A DNA stretch of 27,341 bases from Erwinia pyrifoliae DSM 12163. GTDB lineage: Bacteria; Pseudomonadota; Gammaproteobacteria; Enterobacterales; Enterobacteriaceae. This document shows, piece after piece, positions 1-8,685 of the stretch (within the stretch, counting starts at the first letter, position 1; each line of letters opens with the position of its first letter). The translations under genes and the position numbers were made by a program. Location: the NCBI RefSeq assembly GCF_000026985.1, contig NC_017392.1:3069-30409 (forward strand), written 5' to 3'. The notes beneath the pieces were generated by a model. It was not told the origin of the DNA and made no database searches. It saw only the letters and a list, made by a program, of their open reading frames with translations.

Positions 1-99
1 TTTAATACGGTGGCAGTTACACAGAATTGTTTACAGGGTCCCGGCAGGCGCTGTTTTCCTTTACCTCGACAATTCCGTTTCAGCAGGCAGTCAATCAAT

Positions 100-530
100 C
101 AGCTTTACATGTTTGTGATCTCAGCTGTGTCCATGTCGTCGCAGAGCCTGTCTGGCAGGTAGTGATAAACAGTCCTGCTCAGCGCTATGACCGACAGGCC
201 TGCCCCATGCTCAGATCAAAAGCCTGGACCCGGTATGCAGCCATTTCCCGCTGTATGGCAACTTTTAGCGTTTTCTTTCGGACACGTCTCTCAGCGCCCG
301 GTTCTCAAGGCTCAAATCCGCGAACATCTGTTTCAGACGGCGATTCTCATCTTCCAGGTCTTAGAGCTTCTTTACCTCGCAGGTTTTCATACCGCCCTAT
401 TTGGCTTTCCAGTTGTAGCCGCTGCCCTCTGAAATCCCGGCTTCATGACAGACATCTTTCACCGTTCTGCCAGCCTCACAGGCTTCAGGATGGCAATGAG
501 CCGGTGTTCAGTAAAAGGGGATTGACGTAT
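100..530 (-). pseudogene. Decayed IS3-family transposase remnant
   Basis: Read on the minus strand from about 530, the segment matches an IS3-family OrfA in pieces. FTEHRLIAILK comes first, then a frame change to CEAGRTVKDVCHEAGISEG and YNWKAK, a stop where a Tyr codon is expected, GGM, another stop, and DLEDENRRLKQMFADLSLEN, the leucine-zipper part. A further shift leads to GQACRS and RTVYHYLPDRL, which look like the start of OrfB. With at least two stops and several frame changes it is certainly non-functional. The catalytic DDE part and the terminal repeats were not found. The sequence type is that of the IS407/IS51-like branch, unlike the intact IS3 copy at the other end of the window. 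The boundaries are approximate. Confidence 0.75.
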
Positions 531-695
531 AGCGATCTCCTGTGCGGCATTATCAGTAAGCTATGTGAATGGCACCATTATACGGGATGGTTACAGGCCA
601 CGGAGATCCCGGTGAATAGTGCCATGACTCCGGCTATGGTCGTCAGGCGAAAAGTCGCGTGCATTACAGGATCCCTTTATTGTCAGCAGGTTTAG

Positions 696-1153
696 AGTAC
701 TGACGAAAAATATCAAGCCTGATAAGGGGTGAATTCATCTGGTTATTTGCATTTACTGCATAAGGTGTCGGTGTTTTTTATCATATTGCTGAGGCTGGGA
801 AACGATTATTTATCCTTTTTTCGGGATGAATGGCTGTCCGTTTCTTCTCTCTCATCGTGCAAAAAGTTGTGACAAAGGGCGACTGACGTCGGGTTATTAC
901 ACAGGCGGTAAGGTGATAAGACAGATCTTAACCTTTATATTTTTCCCTGTATCGAAAAAATGCGGCCACATTCCTGGCGAGAACTTGCCCTGTTGGCGAT
1001 AAGAAATGGATGTATTAAATACATTTGATAATCAACGGATTGTTTTTTTTGAAAATTCTTATCCGAAATTGGACGTGTGGATCACCACAGACTTTGACAG
1101 GATTTGCTTTCTTGCATACATTGTCGGGGTAAAGAGTATAGTGGAATAACATG
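696..1153. other. Intergenic region without a supportable gene
   Basis: No convincing coding frame on either strand. It holds a perfect 15-bp palindrome at 1010-1024 (ATGTATT-A-AATACAT) and a short dyad at 1076-1089 (TGTGG/CCACA). I saw no iterons, DnaA boxes or RNA gene. It separates the transposase remnant from hns. Confidence 0.5.
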
Positions 1154-1177
1154 TGGCCACGCTGGATGACGTGGCCA
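1154..1177 (-). terminator. Stem-loop downstream of hns
   Basis: A perfect 8-bp inverted repeat (TGGCCACG / CGTGGCCA, 8-nt loop) starts 9 bp past the hns stop codon. The position suits a transcription end. No clean U-run follows on the minus strand (CATGTTATTCC), so intrinsic termination is an inference. Confidence 0.45.
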
Positions 1178-1185
1178 GCCGCCAT

Positions 1186-1590
1186 TTACTTGATTAAAAA
1201 ATCTTCAAGTTTTTTGCCGGCATCCAGAGCCTGCTTAATTACTGCAGGAGTTCGGCCCTGACCGGTCCATGATTTCTGTTCACCGTTTTCATCAGTATAT
1301 TCATATTTGGCAGGGCGTGGAGCACGCTTGGCACGAGGCTTACCCGATGTGTTTTCTGCTGAAGTCAGTTCGCTTAAATCGATACCGTCTTCCAGAAGCA
1401 TCTGACGATATTTAGCCAGTTTCTCTTCTTTCTCTTTTATCTCAGAAGCGATAGCGGCTTCTGCATCACGTCTTTCGTTCACTACTGCTTCCAGTTTTTC
1501 GAGCATCTCTTCCAGTTCAGACAAAGACACTTCACGCGCCTGGGCGCGAAGGGTGCGAATGTTATTTAATACTTTCAGCGTTTCGCTCAT
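1186..1590 (-). CDS. hns: H-NS family nucleoid protein
   Basis: A 134-aa protein with the full H-NS layout. The N-terminal helical oligomerisation region and coiled coil span about residues 1-65 ([20 protein letters not shown]). A basic linker covers about 83-94 ([10 protein letters not shown]). The C-terminal AT-hook-like DNA-binding domain has the core SWTGQGRTP at about 107-115. Length is close to chromosomal H-NS (about 137 aa). H-NS silences AT-rich, horizontally acquired DNA and bends promoters. Plasmid-borne copies are thought to keep a plasmid from titrating the host H-NS. Several AT-rich stretches here, such as the island at 18.7-19.5 kb, are likely targets. The upstream region is itself AT-rich. 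Identification is firm; whether it is redundant with a chromosomal copy cannot be seen. Confidence 0.95.
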   Translation of the reverse strand: MSETLKVLNNIRTLRAQAREVSLSELEEMLEKLEAVVNERRDAEAAIASEIKEKEEKLAKYRQMLLEDGIDLSELTSAENTSGKPRAKRAPRPAKYEYTDENGEQKSWTGQGRTPAVIKQALDAGKKLEDFLIK

Positions 1591-1988
1591 AACGGAATCC
1601 GTAACCTTGAGTTGATTTAAAATTGATAACTATTACAACCAGAACCAGTCTACAGACAAATGAATCGCGAAAAAACACTAAATCGAAAAAATGTCTCGCT
1701 AAAGTCCGTTTGGCATACATTTTAGTATGGTCAAAAATACACCGAGCGATAGTCATATTTACAACTTATGGGATAAATCTTAACAAAAAAGCCAAAAAAA
1801 GGATTGAATAAGGATTTAAGTTGAAATTTTACACATGACTTATACGAGGCACACTACTATATATCCCGGTAAAATCTGATCTTTGTGCGTATTTTGAGGA
1901 ACGACCCCTCTCATTTTATGCTTGGGTGCGATATCTGTCACCTCTCAGGTTACGACGTCACGCTTGATTACGTTATGACGGAATAAAA
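1591..1988. other. AT-rich hns upstream region
   Basis: About 400 bases with no gene I can support. The part next to hns (1600-1860) is strongly AT-rich and should carry the leftward hns promoter and possible H-NS self-binding sites. I could not fix a -35/-10 pair with confidence. Confidence 0.4.
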
Positions 1989-2153
1989 ATGAGCAACCTG
2001 CTTCCGCCGATGCAGAGAAAACGTTTTTCCTGGATAAAGATGATTAACCGGTTTATCTGCAGGCATGCTAAAAACCGCCATAAGTATATTTTTACGATTT
2101 GCTCGGCGTGCCGGGAAATGCTGAACAAGGATCAAATATGCCGTTTTCTTTAA
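1989..2153 (+). CDS. Small cysteine-containing ORF, unrecognised
   Basis: A 54-codon frame from ATG with a weak GGA-containing upstream stretch (GACGGAATAAAA). The product is basic and has four cysteines, two of them in ICSACREML, plus a cluster of aromatic and basic residues (HKYIFTIC). I do not recognise a family, and chance is a serious alternative at this length. It lies alone between hns and the omptin gene. Confidence 0.2.
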   Translation: MSNLLPPMQRKRFSWIKMINRFICRHAKNRHKYIFTICSACREMLNKDQICRFL

Positions 2154-2280
2154 TTAGTTACAACATACTTCAATGGTCTTTCTCTCTCCCTATATTGGCT
2201 ACCTGTGAAGTCAGTTGGCTTTCGGCGCCCTCGGCGCCGCGTAGCTTGTGTCACTGTACTTTTGGTCAACCTTATTCTCT

Positions 2281-2309
2281 GCTCTGCTACAAAATTATTG
2301 TAGCAGAGC
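2281..2309. repeat. Perfect 12-bp stem, 5-nt loop hairpin
   Basis: GCTCTGCTACAA, loop AATTA, then TTGTAGCAGAGC. It lies 64 bp past the omptin stop codon. Neither strand has a T-run after it, so it is not a standard intrinsic terminator. It could stabilise the 3' end of the omptin mRNA or be a protein-binding site. Confidence 0.6.
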
Positions 2310-2372
2310 GATATCTTACGCAGACGCATTGACCCGTTGTGCCGCTTTAAACGGTTATTATGTCATCGCCGC

Positions 2373-3311
2373 TCAGAAACGATATTGCACACCAACAGTA
2401 GCAGTATAGTTTTTGTTGGAAATGCCCGCTGCATCACCGTCAAGTGATGCTGAGTCACCACTGATGGTATCGATAATCTGCGTGCCGCCTTTGCCTTCTT
2501 CATATTTGCTGTAGCTGAATTCGGCAAACACTTTGGCATTCCGGGTCACATAATAACCGGCATCAACGGACGCACCGTAATAGCGGGAATCAGAGGTCTT
2601 TTCACGGAACGTCAGGCTACGCATATAGTGTTCGTCATTATCGTGCGCCCGAACCCAGTCACTGAATTTAAACAGTGCATTGAATTCGAAATCATTAATA
2701 CGATATTGACCCACCAGTCCGATGTACGGCATGGAGAAGCGTTGGCTGTAACCAATACCGGGTCTCTGATTTGGGAAGTTACCTACCGACGCGCCATTAT
2801 TGTAGCTGTAAGAACCCCCAGTTGCAGTCCAACTAAAGCGCGTTTCCTGATAACCGGCAACGGCTCCGACCTTATAATCACTGCCCTGCAGGAACCAGCC
2901 TTTTAAGTTCAGGTCATATTCGTTGGCATAATTGACATCAGTGCCCGGATGCGAAGAGTGATCGGTCCAGTCTGACTGGTTACTGTTCTGCCAATCGTAG
3001 TCATCCATATGGCCTGATCCTGAAGCCAGTGACGTCCAACCACGGGCATTCAGAGTCAGGAAGGAATAAGCGTCCCAGGAGAAATCAGCTTTTATAATCG
3101 CAACGTTCTTGATTTTCCAGTCCAGCTGGCTAATTTTGCGTGCGTTGCTGGCGTCATAAACCAGCTCTTTTGACTTTCCGCCCAGTATACCTGCCGAGGT
3201 GGCAACACTTATGCTATCAGCGGAGAAGTCAGGAGATATTTGTGCCGCGGCGACATAATCCGTACCGAAAAAGGCGCTCATCATTGTTACCAGAACAGTA
3301 CTTTTTTTCAT
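2373..3311 (-). CDS. Omptin family outer-membrane protease
   Basis: A 312-aa relative of OmpT, Pla and PgtE, which are ten-stranded beta-barrel aspartyl-type proteases that cut host peptides and surface proteins between basic residues. Residues 1-23 form a signal peptide ([10 protein letters not shown]...YVAAA). Both catalytic pairs of the family are present: MDDYD (D104 and D106, equal to OmpT D83/D85) and DNDEHY (D226 and H228, equal to D210/H212). Family blocks [34 protein letters not shown] and MPYIGL are clear, and the chain ends in an aromatic residue (VQYRF), as outer-membrane barrels do. The protease should be active and need rough LPS like its relatives. A PhoP-box-like pair (TGTTGA-N5-TGGTTG, 3373-3389) lies upstream, and plasmid or PhoP control is known for Pla/PgtE, but the match is weak. 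Confidence 0.93.
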   Translation of the reverse strand: MKKSTVLVTMMSAFFGTDYVAAAQISPDFSADSISVATSAGILGGKSKELVYDASNARKISQLDWKIKNVAIIKADFSWDAYSFLTLNARGWTSLASGSGHMDDYDWQNSNQSDWTDHSSHPGTDVNYANEYDLNLKGWFLQGSDYKVGAVAGYQETRFSWTATGGSYSYNNGASVGNFPNQRPGIGYSQRFSMPYIGLVGQYRINDFEFNALFKFSDWVRAHDNDEHYMRSLTFREKTSDSRYYGASVDAGYYVTRNAKVFAEFSYSKYEEGKGGTQIIDTISGDSASLDGDAAGISNKNYTATVGVQYRF

Positions 3312-3519
3312 TTTATATCCCGTAGAATTCCTTTAAGGAGGACTTATATCCAGTGGCCGACTGATATCTCAGCAACCACTTTTTCAACAGTAACCTTCAG
3401 AAAAAAAAGAATATTTTTCTTGATACTATCGTTCAACGGGGGTTGAGTGCATTTAGCCTGTAAAAAGTTCCTTTTTATTTCGGTTTATGCTGAACCGGTT
3501 AACCCGGTAAGATTTTGTC

Positions 3520-4377
3520 TCAATCTTCAGTCAGCAGCGCTTTCATTGCCTGTAAATTGGCAGAGCGCGTGCCCTTGCGCCATACCAGCCAGATGGCAAT
3601 CTGCCCCATTCCTTCGCTGAGAGACCAGGCGTTAACGCTGTCCCGCCCGGGCATGCTTTCCAGCATGCTGGCCGGTATCAGCGCCAGTCCGGCACCGGCG
3701 CTGACGCAGGCAAGAATGCCGTGATATGACTCCATCTCGAAAATTTTTCCGGGAACCGCATGGGTGCGCGCAAACCAGTTTTCGAACAGGCGTCGGTAGG
3801 AGCAGTTGGCGCGAAAGGCATAAATGGTAGAACCGGAAATGCCGGAGGCATCGTAAACCGGCGGATGATTCAGCGCGCCGATCAGCACCAGATCCTCGGC
3901 GAAAACCGGTATACCTTCCAGCTGCGGATGCTTCGGAGGGCCGTCAACAAAGGCCGCGCTGTACCGGCCCGCCAGCACGCCGTCAATCATGTCGCCCGAG
4001 GGCCCGGTGGAAAGATCCAGCCCGACCTGCGGCCAGCGCTGGTGATAGCGCGCAATAAGCGGTGGCAGCCTGACGGCAGCGGTGCTTTCAATCGCCCCCA
4101 GCGTGAAAACGCCGTCGGGGCGCTGGCCAGAAACGCTCTGCTTCGCCTCTTCAGACAATGCCAGAATACGCCGGCTGTAAGCGAGAAACGTTCTGCCGCT
4201 GTCGGTGATATGCAGACGCAGCTTTTCGCGCCGGAACAGCGCGCAGCCAAGTTCTTCCTCCAGCTGTTTCAGGCGGGTAGAGATATTAGATGGCACCCGA
4301 TGCAGCTTCTCCGCTGCCGCAGTAACGCTGCCCTGTTCTGCAATCGCACAAAATATTTCCAGCTGGGTCAGATCCAT
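3520..4377 (-). CDS. ptrR: LysR-type regulator, PtrR/YneJ-like
   Basis: A 285-aa LysR-family regulator. The N-terminal winged HTH is at about 1-60 (LEIFCAIAEQGSVTAAAEKL, VPSNISTRLKQLEEELG), followed by a substrate-binding domain. Stretches such as STGPSGDMIDGVL, YAFRANCSYRR, EMESYHGILACV and ALIPASMLESMPG match what I recall of E. coli PtrR (YneJ), which sits beside sad/yneI and controls succinate-semialdehyde dehydrogenase. The same divergent neighbour is present here (sad), with an inverted repeat in the 140-bp gap. It probably activates or represses sad in response to a putrescine/GABA-pathway metabolite. The ATG is preceded by AAGAGAAAGAT, an acceptable ribosome site. Confidence 0.88.
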   Translation of the reverse strand: MDLTQLEIFCAIAEQGSVTAAAEKLHRVPSNISTRLKQLEEELGCALFRREKLRLHITDSGRTFLAYSRRILALSEEAKQSVSGQRPDGVFTLGAIESTAAVRLPPLIARYHQRWPQVGLDLSTGPSGDMIDGVLAGRYSAAFVDGPPKHPQLEGIPVFAEDLVLIGALNHPPVYDASGISGSTIYAFRANCSYRRLFENWFARTHAVPGKIFEMESYHGILACVSAGAGLALIPASMLESMPGRDSVNAWSLSEGMGQIAIWLVWRKGTRSANLQAMKALLTED

Positions 4378-4409
4378 ATCTTTCTCTTTTTAAGACGTTA
4401 ATCTTCTTT

Positions 4410-4432
4410 ATTATTCATTTTAAAAGAATAAT
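4410..4432. promoter_or_regulatory. Likely LysR operator between ptrR and sad
   Basis: A perfect inverted repeat ATTATTC-N9-GAATAAT in the divergent intergenic region, 33 bp before the ptrR start. It fits the T-N11-A dyad form of LysR-family boxes and is the obvious binding site for the adjacent regulator. Confidence 0.55.
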
Positions 4433-4517
4433 TCGCAAGGCTATGATCGGCGCTATGCTGAGTCATGGCGCAACAGACGCTGGCTTCCCACTTATTCTGG
4501 TTTTTGATAAGGCGGTA

Positions 4518-5906
4518 ATGATGAAAAACGTTTCTTCTGCTGTAGCGGTTTCCCGCAATCCGGCCACGGGTGAGGTGTTTGCCCGTTATCCTTTTGCAAC
4601 CATCGCCGAGGTTGACAGCGCGCTGGCGTTAACCAATGGTGCATTTCAATACTGGCGTCACAGCGCAATGAGCGATCGCGTTCAGCTGCTGTGCAACGTT
4701 GCGGACGCCCTGCGTCAGCAGGCGAGAGAGCTGGCGGAGATGATGACCAGTGAAATGGGCAAGCCTGTCGATCAGGGGCTGGCCGAAGTCGAGAAAAGTG
4801 CCAGACTGTGCGAATGGTACGCTGGGCATGGCCCGGCTTTCCTTCAGCGTGAGCCGACCCTGGTCGAGGGTAACAAAGCCTTTGTCGACTATCTGCCGCT
4901 GGGTCCGGTTCTGTCGGTGATGCCGTGGAACTTCCCCGTCTGGCAGGTGCTGCGCGGCGCGGTACCGATCCTGCTGGCCGGTAACAGCTACCTGTTGAAA
5001 CCGGCACCGAATGTGATGGGATGTGCGCTGTTGCTGCAGCAAATCCTGACCCGTGTCGGCGTGCCGGAAGGGCTTTTTGCGGTGGTGAATGCGGATAATG
5101 ACGGCGTGGCGCAGGCGATTAACGATCGGCGTATTGCTGCCGTGACCGTGACCGGCAGCGTGCGCGCCGGTGCGGCGATTGCAGCCCTGTCCGGTGCAGC
5201 GATAAAAAAATGCGTGCTGGAGCTGGGCGGTTCTGATGCCTTTATCGTGCTGGCTGATGCGGATATTGATGCTGCGGTAAAAGGGGCGATTGCGGGCCGC
5301 TTTATGAATAACGGTCAGCTGTGTATTTCCGCGAAGCGCATCATTGTTGAAGCGCCGGTGTTCGACGCGTTCCGGGATAAGTTCGTCAGTGCCGTCAAAG
5401 AGATGAAAATAGGCGACCCGCGCGAATCCGGCACCTGGATCGGCCCGATGGCGCGTTACGATCTGCGCGATGAGCTGGATTCTCAGGTACAGGCCACGCT
5501 GAAAGAGGGGGCTACCCTGCTGCTCGGCGGCCATGTTCTGCCGGGCGAGGGTAACTATTATGCGCCGACGGTGCTTAGTGACGTGAAGCCGGGTATGACC
5601 AGTTTTGCACAAGAACTGTTTGGTCCGGTGGCTTCGCTGATTCAGGCCGACAATGCTGAACATGCGGTGGCGATGGCGAATGACTCGGAGTTCGGCCTCG
5701 GCGGCAGCATGTGGAGCCGCGATCTTGCCGTAGCGCAGAAACTGGCGTCACGCATCGAAACCGGCGGTGTCTTTATTAACTCACCGAGTTTCTCCGATCC
5801 GCGTGTTCCGATTGGTGGCGTGAAGAAAAGCGGCTTTGGTCGTGAGCTGTCTCATTTTGGCCTGCGCGAGTTTACCAATACTCAGACGGTGTGGATGGAA
5901 GAATAA
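4518..5906 (+). CDS. sad: NAD-type succinate-semialdehyde dehydrogenase, Sad/YneI-like
   Basis: An aldehyde dehydrogenase of 462 aa that oxidises succinate semialdehyde to succinate, the last step of GABA/putrescine breakdown. Long stretches agree with E. coli Sad: SEMGKPVDQGLAEVEKSA, MPWNFPVWQVLRGAVPI, NADNDGVAQ, VTVTGSVRAGAAI, GGVKKSGFGRELSHFGL and NTQTVW. The catalytic Glu lies in LELGGSD (about 235) and the nucleophile Cys in NNGQLCISAKR (about 269). The frame is open from 4443, but ATG 4518 (or 4521) is preferred. It follows AAGGCGG at a suitable distance and gives the family's N-terminus just before SRNPATGEVF. It is divergent from ptrR. A dyad (CCGACT/AGTCGG, about 5907-5942) follows the stop codon. 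Confidence 0.9.
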   Translation: MMKNVSSAVAVSRNPATGEVFARYPFATIAEVDSALALTNGAFQYWRHSAMSDRVQLLCNVADALRQQARELAEMMTSEMGKPVDQGLAEVEKSARLCEWYAGHGPAFLQREPTLVEGNKAFVDYLPLGPVLSVMPWNFPVWQVLRGAVPILLAGNSYLLKPAPNVMGCALLLQQILTRVGVPEGLFAVVNADNDGVAQAINDRRIAAVTVTGSVRAGAAIAALSGAAIKKCVLELGGSDAFIVLADADIDAAVKGAIAGRFMNNGQLCISAKRIIVEAPVFDAFRDKFVSAVKEMKIGDPRESGTWIGPMARYDLRDELDSQVQATLKEGATLLLGGHVLPGEGNYYAPTVLSDVKPGMTSFAQELFGPVASLIQADNAEHAVAMANDSEFGLGGSMWSRDLAVAQKLASRIETGGVFINSPSFSDPRVPIGGVKKSGFGRELSHFGLREFTNTQTVWMEE

Positions 5907-6171
5907 CCGACTCAGGGTTGCTTTCCCCTCCTCCGCAGTCGGTGGGGGGCGTTAACGTTAATTGCGCACACATTCCCAGATACCTTTGGGGCATTGTTTA
6001 CGCTTTTCTGCTGTAAAAAAATCATATCGTATTGCCAGTAACCTGCTGAAAATAGAGATGATAAAGCCCCGGTAAACTTGTAATGAGGTTCTGCTATAAC
6101 GGCTTTCAGGCCATCACGGCGGGTGAGATTATGCTATGCCAGGGAGTTCGGTTGGCTCCTACGGCCTGGCG
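5907..6171. other. Intergenic region between sad and the MCP gene
   Basis: No gene seen. The first 40 bases hold GC-rich dyads (CCGACT/AGTCGG and CCCC/GGGG) after sad that may end transcription, without a U-run. The right edge joins the repeat at 6172-6207. Confidence 0.4.
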
Positions 6172-6207
6172 ATCCTCCAGCGATGGCAATATAGAGATCT
6201 TCTGCCT
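6172..6207 (-). repeat. Fragment matching the DUF2132 gene
   Basis: About 33 of 36 bases match 9330-9364, which lies inside the DUF2132 gene, including the shared core GGCAATATAGAGATCTTCT. Read on the minus strand it would encode a piece like EDLYIA. It overlaps the last bases of the chemoreceptor gene. It is a small duplicated scrap, not a gene. Confidence 0.7.
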
Positions 6208-7763
6208 AAACGGCGGTTGCCCTCACCTGAAATACGGCGACAGCCTGGACAAGTTGCTCAGCCTGCTCTTTCAGGTTTTCTGCGGCCGCGGCGCTTTCTT
6301 CCACCAAAGCCGCGTTTTGCTGTGTAACCATGTCGATCTGAGTGATGGCTTGTCCCACCTGTTTCACCCCTGAGCTTTGTTCCAGGCTCGCCGCACTGAT
6401 TTCAGACACGATATATTTCACTTGATTGATCGCCTCCATAATCCGCGTCATGGTTGCACCTGTTTCATCCACCAACAGACAGCCCTGCTCTACCTGCCCG
6501 ACGCTGTTGGTAATTAATGTGCTGATTTCTTTGGCGGCATTGGCGCTGCGTTGTGCCAGGCTGCGCACTTCGGCGGCAACAACGGCGAATCCACGACCCT
6601 GTTCGCCGGCCCGTGCGGCTTCCACCGCCGCATTCAGCGCCAGAATATTCGTCTGAAAGGCGATGCCATCGATCACATTGATGATTTCGGAAATTTTCTT
6701 CGAGCTGTCATTGATAACTTTCATGGTGGAGATAACGCGCCCGACCATCAGCTCCCCCTCTACTGCCAGCGTTGAGGCACCGGAAGCCAGCTGGCTGGCC
6801 TGATGTGCGTTTTCAGCGTTATTGCTGACGGTGGAACCCAGTTGTTCCATGGTGGCAGAGGTCTGCTGCAGCGAGCTGGCTTGTTCTTCCGTTCGCTGGC
6901 TGAGATCCTGGTTGCCCTGAGATATCTGGGTACTGGCGGTCGCCAGGCTTTCTGCATTGCTGCGCACGTTGGTCACCAGCCCGGAAAGGGATGACTGCAT
7001 ATCTTTCAGCTGGGCCAGCAGGCTGACACGATCGTGCTGCTTCACAAGGATCGGATGGGAAAGGTCGCCTCCTGCCATCAGCCTGACCTCCTGTGCTGCT
7101 GCCAGAGGCTCTCCGCCCAACTGTCGAAGTAAACTGCGCAGGATCACCGTTCCCAGTACAGCCGATATCAGCGCAACAACCCCGGCAGCGAGAAGTGAAA
7201 TAATGAGCGTCTTGAAATCCTTATGTTTCTGATCAACGACCTTATTTTCTGCAACTTCGTCCTGATGTTTTTTTTAGAGAGGATAATGCACCAAATGTTT
7301 TATCTGCATACGCTTTTACTTCATTTCTGTTGATTTCACTGGCCTTTTTTATGTCGCCAGACTCAACGGCCTGCACCTGATGCTCCATCCCCTTACGCAT
7401 TAATACATACGATGATATTAATCCGTTAAAGGACGACGTCATTGTGGCATCAATCGTGGGTCTAAGCTTATTTAACAGTTCGTTAACTTTGTCAAAATTC
7501 TCGGTGTTTTGTTTTTTCCAGCCGGCAATCGATGCCGGGTCACCGATGGCGATCATCCGCAGAATATTGATATCCACACGGGTGAGCAGACCATCGACCC
7601 GACCGATTATCGAGGCAGACTGGTAGTCTCGTTCATATAAATTCTGTAATTCTGACGTGGTGGCTGTCAGACGGGATAGTAAAAATGAAGTCAGTATTAA
7701 GAAGGATATTATTATCATTGCGATTGACATTGATAACTTTATCTTAACTGTCCATCTGTTCAT
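6206..7763 (-). pseudogene. Methyl-accepting chemotaxis protein, frameshifted
   Basis: Two adjacent minus-strand frames (7763-7242 and 7147-6206) join into one chemoreceptor of about 518 aa if one A is removed from the A8 tract at 7268-7275. The first part has an N-terminal membrane helix (MSIAMIIISFLILTSFLL) and a four-helix-type periplasmic sensor. Past the tract the corrected frame gives the second membrane helix ([15 protein letters not shown]) and then the cytoplasmic coiled coil. The coil tip is [20 protein letters not shown] and [19 protein letters not shown], which contacts CheA/CheW. The C-terminus (FQVRATAV) lacks the NWETF pentapeptide that tethers CheR/CheB, so it would rely on other receptors for adaptation. 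The sensor ligand is unknown. As given, the gene would make a 173-aa truncated product. It may instead be an over-called homopolymer. Confidence 0.85.
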
Positions 7764-7858
7764 GGGGTGCTCTCAAATCATAACATTCTGGTGCTTTGAA
7801 CACAGGTTGCCCGTCGGCATACCCTGTAATATGACGAAGCAAGCCTCGTGTCTGAATG

Positions 7859-7885
7859 ATATCGGCAAATCAGATACGTCCTTTA
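7859..7885 (-). promoter_or_regulatory. FliA (sigma28) promoter of the MCP gene
   Basis: On the minus strand TAAA, exactly 15 bases, then GCCGATAT. The class 3 flagellar consensus is TAAA-N15-GCCGATAA, so 11 of 12 defined bases match with correct spacing. It lies about 95 bp before the chemoreceptor start and ties the plasmid gene to the host motility regulon. Confidence 0.8.
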
Positions 7886-8228
7886 ATGCAGACGGTTATC
7901 GATACTTAAATATTCTGTTTTATTTTAAAAATAAAATTATAATATACTGATTTTATAACTATTTTTATTTATCTGTCTTTCACATATCGACAAATGCGAC
8001 GGCCAGGCCATAGCTTTTATTGTTTACTCCTGAATCTGCACGCATCTGGCTACGACAGAAAACAGGGAGTTAAAGAAGCGTAGCAGCCAATGCATTTACC
8101 TGACATCCGGTCAGAAAAGCGATGGGGAATATGAAGAACCAAGAGGAAAGAGCTTCTGATTCCGCTGCCCTGATCCAGGACCGATGGTAGTCATTGCGTC
8201 GCGAAGAAATCTGGCTTAAGGAACAGAA
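7886..8228. other. Intergenic region without a supportable gene
   Basis: The left part is AT-rich and the rest has average composition. Only short frames occur on either strand, none with a recognisable motif. It separates the MCP promoter from the end of higA. Confidence 0.4.
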
Positions 8229-8255
8229 GCGCTCACCGGTTATGCTGGTGAACGC
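8229..8255 (-). terminator. Stem-loop after higBA
   Basis: A 9-bp stem with one G-U pair in the leftward transcript (GCGUUCACC / GGUGAGCGC), 15 bp past the higA stop codon. It is followed by CTTCTGTTCC, only moderately U-rich, so it is a possible rather than a strong intrinsic terminator. Confidence 0.45.
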
Positions 8256-8270
8256 TTTCAGAAAGGATGA

Positions 8271-8684
8271 TTAATCGATGAACAACGCCGGAGATATGGC
8301 AAACCGCGTTGCTAACTTTTTGGCATGTTCCAGGGTCAGTTTACGCTCGCCATTGAGTACGCGGGAAACCATCGATTTGCTACCGATTTCGGGTAAATCG
8401 GATAACGTTAAATCGTGCTGATCGAGCAGCAAACGGATCATAGCAACGCCTGCCGGCATGGCTGCCAGCTGTGCATTAAATTCTGCGAATTCGGGCGCTG
8501 TGTCTTCGTAAGCCGTGATTTTGGCACAAACCAGATCTAAAAGTGGGTTTTCCGGGTCGTTAAGTAAAAGGTGCTCCACAAATTCCAGCGCCTCTGCATG
8601 TTGCCGTTTGTCAGTAATACCCGCAAGGAAAGGGGCAACGGCGGTTAAAGCCTCTCCGGCTTTGATGATGTCGGCTACGAGCAT
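8271..8684 (-). CDS. higA: HigA-type antitoxin
   Basis: A 137-aa antitoxin of the HigA/YgjM type. The C-terminal Xre-like HTH (about 85-130) reads LSDLPEIGSKSMVSRVLNGERKLTLEHAKKLA. The N-terminal part is helical and should wrap the toxin. It starts one base after the higB stop codon, the toxin-first order typical of hig modules. The frame is open further upstream, but ATG 8684 gives the family N-terminus (MLVADIIKAG). The protein neutralises HigB and represses the operon through the palindrome at 9026-9050. A stem-loop follows the gene. Confidence 0.9.
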   Translation of the reverse strand: MLVADIIKAGEALTAVAPFLAGITDKRQHAEALEFVEHLLLNDPENPLLDLVCAKITAYEDTAPEFAEFNAQLAAMPAGVAMIRLLLDQHDLTLSDLPEIGSKSMVSRVLNGERKLTLEHAKKLATRFAISPALFID

Positions 8685-8685
8685 T

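Noticed and set aside
27..695. 222-codon plus-strand frame at the left end
   Set aside because: It has no family features, and the opposite strand holds a recognisable decayed transposase, so the frame is a shadow.
1010..1089. Palindromes 1010-1024 and 1076-1089 as a replication origin
   Set aside because: No iterons, DnaA boxes or rep gene accompany them.
4629..5663. 344-codon frame opposite sad
   Set aside because: It is antisense to a clear aldehyde dehydrogenase and is low-complexity, rich in Arg, His and Gln; an artefact of GC-rich codon use.
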